Source of the DNA: JAPHTQ01 sp050287105
Lineage (GTDB): Bacteria > Pseudomonadota > Gammaproteobacteria > Thiohalomonadales > Thiohalomonadaceae
Reading direction: 5' to 3'
DNA: 27,218 nucleotides
NCBI GenBank assembly: GCA_050287105.1
Contig: JBNKBG010000027.1
Location: 1-27,218 of the forward strand
Below are positions 23,612 through 27,218 of this stretch, piece by piece. How positions within the stretch are numbered: position 1 is the first letter of the stretch; every line of letters begins with the position of its first letter. The notes beneath the pieces were generated by a model. That model was not told the DNA's origin. It worked only from the letters and a program-made list of their open reading frames with translations, and did not search any database. A program made the translations under genes and the position numbers.

Positions 23612-23884
23612 TTACCGTGACTTCTTGTCTGCAACGTGACCCTTGTAAGTCCGGGTAGGAGCGAACTCACCCAGCTTATGACCGACCATGTTTTCATTGA
23701 TCAGTACAGGGACATGTTGACGACCGTTGTGCACGGCAATGGTCAAACCAACCATCTCCGGCATAATCATGGAACGACGCGACCAGGTCTTAATCGGGCG
23801 ACGGTCATTGGCAGCGGTAGCCGCTTCGACCTTGTTCGCCAGATGATGGTCAATAAATGGACCTTTTTTGATTGAGCGTGGCAT
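23612..23884 (-). CDS. rpsS: 30S ribosomal protein S19
   Basis: This 90-residue protein starts MPRSIKKGPFIDHHLANKV and contains IKTWSRRSMIMPEMVGLTIAVHNG and HKLGEFAPTRTYKGH, unmistakable for S19. It sits in the 30S head with S13. It lies 14 bases after rplB and about a dozen bases before rplV. Confidence 0.98.
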   Translation of the reverse strand: MPRSIKKGPFIDHHLANKVEAATAANDRRPIKTWSRRSMIMPEMVGLTIAVHNGRQHVPVLINENMVGHKLGEFAPTRTYKGHVADKKSR

Positions 23885-23898
23885 CTATCTCGCCCTCA

Positions 23899-24726
23899 TT
23901 ACTTCTGTTTGCGACGACGGACAATCATGCCATCGGTACGCTTGTTCTTACGGGTTTTGTGTCCCTTGGTAGGAACACCCCACGGAGTAACCGGATGACG
24001 GCCACCTGAAGTCCGGCCTTCACCACCACCATGCGGGTGATCAACCGGGTTCATGGCAACACCACGAACGGTCGGACGAACACCACGCCAGCGAGTGGCA
24101 CCGGCCTTACCTAATTTGCGCAGGCTGTGCTCGCTGTTACCCACCTCACCGACGGTTGCCTTGCAATCGGCCAGTACTTTACGCATCTCGCCAGAACGCA
24201 GGCGGATGGTAGCGTACTTGCCTTCACGGGCAACCAGCTGTACGGAGGCACCAGCGCTGCGGGCCAGCTGTGCGCCTTTACCAGGCTTCAGCTCGATGCA
24301 GTGCACGGTGCTGCCCACTGGAATATTCAACAGCTTGAGGCAGTTACCTGGCTTGATCGGGGCCTCGGAACCGGAAAGGATCTCGGCACCGGCGGAAACT
24401 CCCTTGGGCGCGATAATGTAACGACGCTCGCCATCAATGTATTTGATCAGGGCGATATTGGCGCTACGGTTCGGATCATATTCCAGACGCTCAACAACAC
24501 CGGGAATACCGTCCTTGTTGCGTTTGAAATCGATTACACGGTAGTGCTGACGGTGACCACCACCCTGGTGACGGGTAGTGATACGGCCCATGTTGTTACG
24601 ACCACCGTTCTTGCTCTTCTTCTCGAGCAACGGCGCGTAGGGAGCACCCTTGTGCAGCTCAGGGTTCACCACTTTGACGACAAAGCGGCGGCCTGGAGAC
24701 GTCGGTTTAAGTTTTGCTACTGGCAT
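23899..24726 (-). CDS. rplB: 50S ribosomal protein L2
   Basis: This 275-residue protein contains KPTSPGRRFVVKV, GRITTRHQGGGHRQHYRVIDFKR and the C-terminal MNPVDHPHGGGEGRT, where the conserved histidine near the peptidyl-transferase centre lies. L2 is needed for subunit association. It lies 17 bases after rplW in the S10 cluster. Confidence 0.98.
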   Translation of the reverse strand: MPVAKLKPTSPGRRFVVKVVNPELHKGAPYAPLLEKKSKNGGRNNMGRITTRHQGGGHRQHYRVIDFKRNKDGIPGVVERLEYDPNRSANIALIKYIDGERRYIIAPKGVSAGAEILSGSEAPIKPGNCLKLLNIPVGSTVHCIELKPGKGAQLARSAGASVQLVAREGKYATIRLRSGEMRKVLADCKATVGEVGNSEHSLRKLGKAGATRWRGVRPTVRGVAMNPVDHPHGGGEGRTSGGRHPVTPWGVPTKGHKTRKNKRTDGMIVRRRKQK

Positions 24727-24743
24727 CGGACGTTTCCTTCCAT

Positions 24744-25043
24744 TTATTCAGCAGCACCGAGGAAGTCGATCTCTTGACCTTCCTGCAGTGTGACGTAAGC
24801 TTTTTTCCAATCGCTGCGGCGGCCCATCATGGCCCCGAAACGCTTGGTTTTACCTTTGACGTTGGTCACCTGAACGCGGTCAACCTTGACACCAAACAGC
24901 AGCTCAACGGCCTGTTTGATCTCCGGCTTGGTCGCATCGGTGGCAACTTTGAATACGATCTGGTTGTTCTGGTCAGCAGCAACGGAGCTCTTTTCAGAGA
25001 TGTGCGGAGCCATCAGAACCTTCATCAGGCGCTCTTCATTCAT
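24744..25043 (-). CDS. rplW: 50S ribosomal protein L23
   Basis: This 99-residue protein has ERLMKVLMAPHISEKSSVAAD and KPEIKQAVELLFGVKVDRVQVTNVKGK, typical of L23, which docks trigger factor and SRP at the exit tunnel. Its ATG overlaps the rplD stop by four bases (ATGA). Confidence 0.98.
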   Translation of the reverse strand: MNEERLMKVLMAPHISEKSSVAADQNNQIVFKVATDATKPEIKQAVELLFGVKVDRVQVTNVKGKTKRFGAMMGRRSDWKKAYVTLQEGQEIDFLGAAE

Positions 25044-25660
25044 GCCAGCATCTCCTCCAGTTGCTTGACTGCGTCGACAGTCATCACGACCTTCTCGAAA
25101 CCGACCAGGCTAACCGGGTCAACACGCTTCGCCTCAACCACAGAAACATGCGGCAGATTGCGTGCGGAGAGGTAGAGATTGTCATCCACATCATGGGAAA
25201 CGATCAGCACGTTGCTGAGCCCCATCCCTTTCAGCTTCTCGTTGAGTTGCTTGGTCTTGGGAGTCTCCATCGCGAAGCTCTCAACCACCAGCAGACGCTC
25301 CTGGCGAACCAGTTCAGAAAGGATGGCCTGAACGGCACCGCGGTACATCTTACGGTTAACCTTCTGTGAGAAATCGCGATTGGTCGCAGCAAAGGTCTTA
25401 CCGCCCCCACGCCACAGCGGGCTGCGGATGGTACCAGCACGTGCCCGGCCGGTGCCTTTCTGGCGCCACGGCTTGGCACCACCACCGCTTACAGCGGCAC
25501 GGCTTTTCTGTCCCTTGGTACCGGAACGGGCGGCCGCCATGTAGGCGGTAACCACCTGGTGTACCAGGGCTTCATTAAATTCACGGCCAAAGTTGCTATC
25601 GGACAGCTCTACGCTGTTTTTGGAGTCACGACCGGTGGCAGTTGTCAGTTTCAGTTCCAT
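25040..25660 (-). CDS. rplD: 50S ribosomal protein L4
   Basis: From ATG at 25658-25660 it has 206 residues; AGGGG lies eight bases upstream. Another ATG two codons earlier (25666) is too close to the SD. FGREFNEALVHQVVTAYMAAARSGTKGQKSRAAVSGGGAKPWRQKGTGRARAG is the conserved extended loop region (given here as landmarks), and the end KVVMTADAVKQ-like KVVMTVDAVKQLEEMLA is typical. In E. coli L4 represses the S10 operon through a leader upstream of rpsJ; no room exists for such a leader here. Confidence 0.97.
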   Translation of the reverse strand: MELKLTTATGRDSKNSVELSDSNFGREFNEALVHQVVTAYMAAARSGTKGQKSRAAVSGGGAKPWRQKGTGRARAGTIRSPLWRGGGKTFAATNRDFSQKVNRKMYRGAVQAILSELVRQERLLVVESFAMETPKTKQLNEKLKGMGLSNVLIVSHDVDDNLYLSARNLPHVSVVEAKRVDPVSLVGFEKVVMTVDAVKQLEEMLA

Positions 25661-25672
25661 GGTCATATCCCC

Positions 25673-26317
25673 TTATTTCTTCGCCTTGACGGCAGGTGTT
25701 ACGACCACGTCGTTGCCCTTGGAACCGGGAACGGCACCCCTGATCAGGAGCAGGTTGCGTTCGGCATCGACCCGGACGATTTCCAGGTTCTGCGCGGTAC
25801 GCTTCTTGTTACCCATATGACCGGCCATCTTCTTGCCCTTGAATACGCGACCAGGAGTCTGGTTCTGACCGATAGAACCGGGAGCGCGGTGGGACCGGGA
25901 GTTACCGTGGGTGGCATCCTGCATACTGAAATTGTGGCGTTTGATAACACCTGCGAAGCCTTTACCGATAGTGGTGCCGGAGACATCCACCTTCTGGCCG
26001 GCTTCAAAGATATCGACCTTGATTTCGGAACCCGCTTCAAGACCTTCGCCTTCGCCATCTTTCAGACGGAATTCGCACAGAGCGCGACCCGCTTCAACAC
26101 CGGCCTTGGCAAAATGACCCGCCATGGGCTTGGTGACGCGAGTGGCACGACGTGCGCCGATGGTTACCTGAAGTGCGTTGTAGCCGTCGCTCTCCACGGT
26201 TTTCACCTGGGAGATGCGGTTTGGCTCGACTTCTACGACGGTCACGGGGACAGATACGCCATCTTCAGTAAAGACGCGTGTCATGCCGCGTTTGCGACCA
26301 ATAACACCAATAGCCAT
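25673..26317 (-). CDS. rplC: 50S ribosomal protein L3
   Basis: From ATG at 26315-26317 it has 214 residues beginning MAIGVIGRKRGMTRVF, behind GAGG at SD distance. An upstream start at 26338 adds seven residues not found in the family. VSGTTIGKGFAGVIKRHNF, THGNSRSHRAPGSIGQNQTPGRVFKGKKMAGHMG are L3 landmarks, including the glutamine that is methylated in E. coli L3. L3 initiates 50S assembly. Confidence 0.97.
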   Translation of the reverse strand: MAIGVIGRKRGMTRVFTEDGVSVPVTVVEVEPNRISQVKTVESDGYNALQVTIGARRATRVTKPMAGHFAKAGVEAGRALCEFRLKDGEGEGLEAGSEIKVDIFEAGQKVDVSGTTIGKGFAGVIKRHNFSMQDATHGNSRSHRAPGSIGQNQTPGRVFKGKKMAGHMGNKKRTAQNLEIVRVDAERNLLLIRGAVPGSKGNDVVVTPAVKAKK

Positions 26318-26333
26318 TGTTATAACCTCAAAT

Positions 26334-26399
26334 AGCACCGCACCGATTTCGATTGACCGGTGCTGAAACTTGACCGCCCCGACCTATGGCCGGGGCGGT
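26334..26399 (-). promoter_or_regulatory. Two hairpins in the rpsJ-rplC spacer
   Basis: The 104-base spacer holds ACCGCCCCG (26373-26381) paired with CGGGGCGGT (26391-26399) around a 9-base loop with a short inner stem, and AGCACCG (26334-26340) paired with CGGTGCT (26358-26364). No T tract follows either on the minus strand, so they are not intrinsic terminators. An RNA-processing, pausing or translational-control role is possible. Confidence 0.45.
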
Positions 26400-26421
26400 A
26401 ACCGTGAAAAAGGCCGGTATT

Positions 26422-26733
26422 CTACTGCAATTTAATCTGGACGTCGACCCCTGCGGCCAGGTCCAGTTTCATCAGCGCATCGACCGTCTTGTCAGTCGGG
26501 TCGACGATATCCATCAGCCGCTTGTGGGTACGCAGTTCGTACTGGTCACGCGCGTCCTTGTTGACGTGCGGTGAGATCAGGACGGTGAAGCGCTCCATCT
26601 TGGTCGGCAGCGGGATCGGGCCATTAACCTGGGCACCGGTACGCTTTGCAGTTTCAACGATCTCGCGGGCAGATTGATCGATCAGACGATGATCAAAGGC
26701 CTTGAGACGAATACGGATCTTTTGATTAGCCAT
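26422..26733 (-). CDS. rpsJ: 30S ribosomal protein S10 (NusE)
   Basis: This 103-residue protein starts MANQKIRIRLKAFDHRLIDQS and contains RTGAQVNGPIPLPTKMERFTVLISPHVNKDARDQYELRTHKR as landmarks, all S10. It also acts in transcription antitermination with NusB. It starts only five bases after the tuf stop codon, so it is almost certainly read from the tuf transcript. Confidence 0.98.
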   Translation of the reverse strand: MANQKIRIRLKAFDHRLIDQSAREIVETAKRTGAQVNGPIPLPTKMERFTVLISPHVNKDARDQYELRTHKRLMDIVDPTDKTVDALMKLDLAAGVDVQIKLQ

Positions 26734-26738
26734 ATTAA

Positions 26739-27218
26739 TTACTCAATGATTTTGGCAACGACGCCAGCACCAACGGTGCGGCCGCCTTCACGGATAGCAA
26801 AGCGCAGACCATCTTCCATCGCGATCGGTGCGATCAGCGATACGGTCATCTGCACGTTGTCACCCGGCATTACCATTTCTACGCCTTCCGGCAGGTCGCA
26901 GGCACCGGTGACATCGGTGGTACGGAAATAGAACTGCGGACGGTAGCCGTTGAAGAATGGGGTGTGACGACCACCTTCATCCTTCGACAGTACGTAGACC
27001 TCAGCTTCAAACTTGGTGTGCGGCTTGATTGAACCCGGCTTGCACAGGACCTGACCACGTTCGATTTCGTCACGCTTGGTGCCGCGCAGCAGGATACCCA
27101 CGTTGTCGCCCGCTTCGCCCTGGTCCAGCAGCTTGCGGAACATCTCGACGCCGGTAACGGTGGTCTTGGCGGTGTCTTTCAGACCGACGATTTCGATCTC
27201 TTCACCCACCTTAACAAT
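26739..27218 (-). CDS. tuf: Elongation factor Tu, C-terminal part (5' end outside window)
   Basis: The open frame runs to the right edge; the codons before the GTG at 27209 read IVK, continuing the EF-Tu sequence, so that GTG is internal. About 159 residues cover domains 2 (part) and 3: TGVEMFRKLLDQGEAGDNVGILLRG, then GGRHTPFFNGYRPQFYFRTTDVTG and the C-terminal FAIREGGRTVGAGVV. EF-Tu delivers aminoacyl-tRNA to the ribosome. The GTP-binding domain lies outside the window. Confidence 0.98.
   Translation of the reverse strand: MVKVGEEIEIVGLKDTAKTTVTGVEMFRKLLDQGEAGDNVGILLRGTKRDEIERGQVLCKPGSIKPHTKFEAEVYVLSKDEGGRHTPFFNGYRPQFYFRTTDVTGACDLPEGVEMVMPGDNVQMTVSLIAPIAMEDGLRFAIREGGRTVGAGVVAKIIE

Noticed and set aside
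1..27218. CRISPR arrays, tRNA or rRNA genes, insertion sequences, phage genes
   Set aside because: No regularly spaced repeats, cloverleaf sequences, transposase or phage protein motifs were seen in the window.

Overview
The window reads as a chromosomal segment of a gammaproteobacterium of medium-high GC. The ribosomal proteins, RpoA, SecY, UvrA and SSB all resemble Escherichia/Pseudomonas-type proteins, and the order tuf-S10-spc-alpha is the usual proteobacterial one. A penta-haem exported cytochrome suggests respiratory versatility, but the genus cannot be named from the sequence alone. There is no sign of phage, plasmid, IS element, CRISPR array, tRNA or rRNA.

Layout. Bases 1-940 hold the 3' end of cca (+) facing ppnP (-), with a GC-rich inverted repeat between them. 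Bases 945-5902 (-) are a two-gene operon: a small secreted protein of unknown function, then a 1439-residue protein with five CXXCH haem sites and six fibronectin-III-like domains. Its 400-base upstream region carries a cluster of overlapping TGTGA/TCACA palindromes. Bases 6300-6989 (-) encode a CsgD/VpsT-type LuxR regulator. Upstream of it lies a perfect 18-bp alternating purine-pyrimidine palindrome. Bases 7219-9117 (-) hold a YajR-like MFS transporter and ssb. Bases 9227-12049 (+) are uvrA, meeting a DUF62 SAM hydrolase gene (-) tail to tail.

From 12866 to the right edge everything is on the minus strand: tuf (partial), the S10 cluster (rpsJ to rpsQ), the spc cluster (rplN to rpmJ) and the alpha cluster (rpsM to rplQ). 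A terminator hairpin with an overlapping promoter marks the S10/spc boundary, a good promoter lies between rpmJ and rpsM, and a strong terminator follows rplQ. Start sites were corrected for several genes (rplV, rplD, rplC, rplE, rplO, rpoA, uvrA, the DUF62 gene and the cytochrome). rpsD appears to use UUG. rpmJ (38 aa) was found by translating the gap between secY and rpsM.

The ribosomal half is ordinary apart from hairpin-rich spacers (rpsD-rpoA, rpsJ-rplC) and a tuf-rpsJ spacer of only 5 bases, which leaves no room for an E. coli-type S10 leader. The part most likely to hide undescribed biology is 5.3-7.1 kb: an exported multihaem cytochrome with an adhesin-like Fn3 tail, a secreted partner, a complex operator, and a neighbouring regulator of the biofilm-matrix type. 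A functional link between these is inference from proximity.
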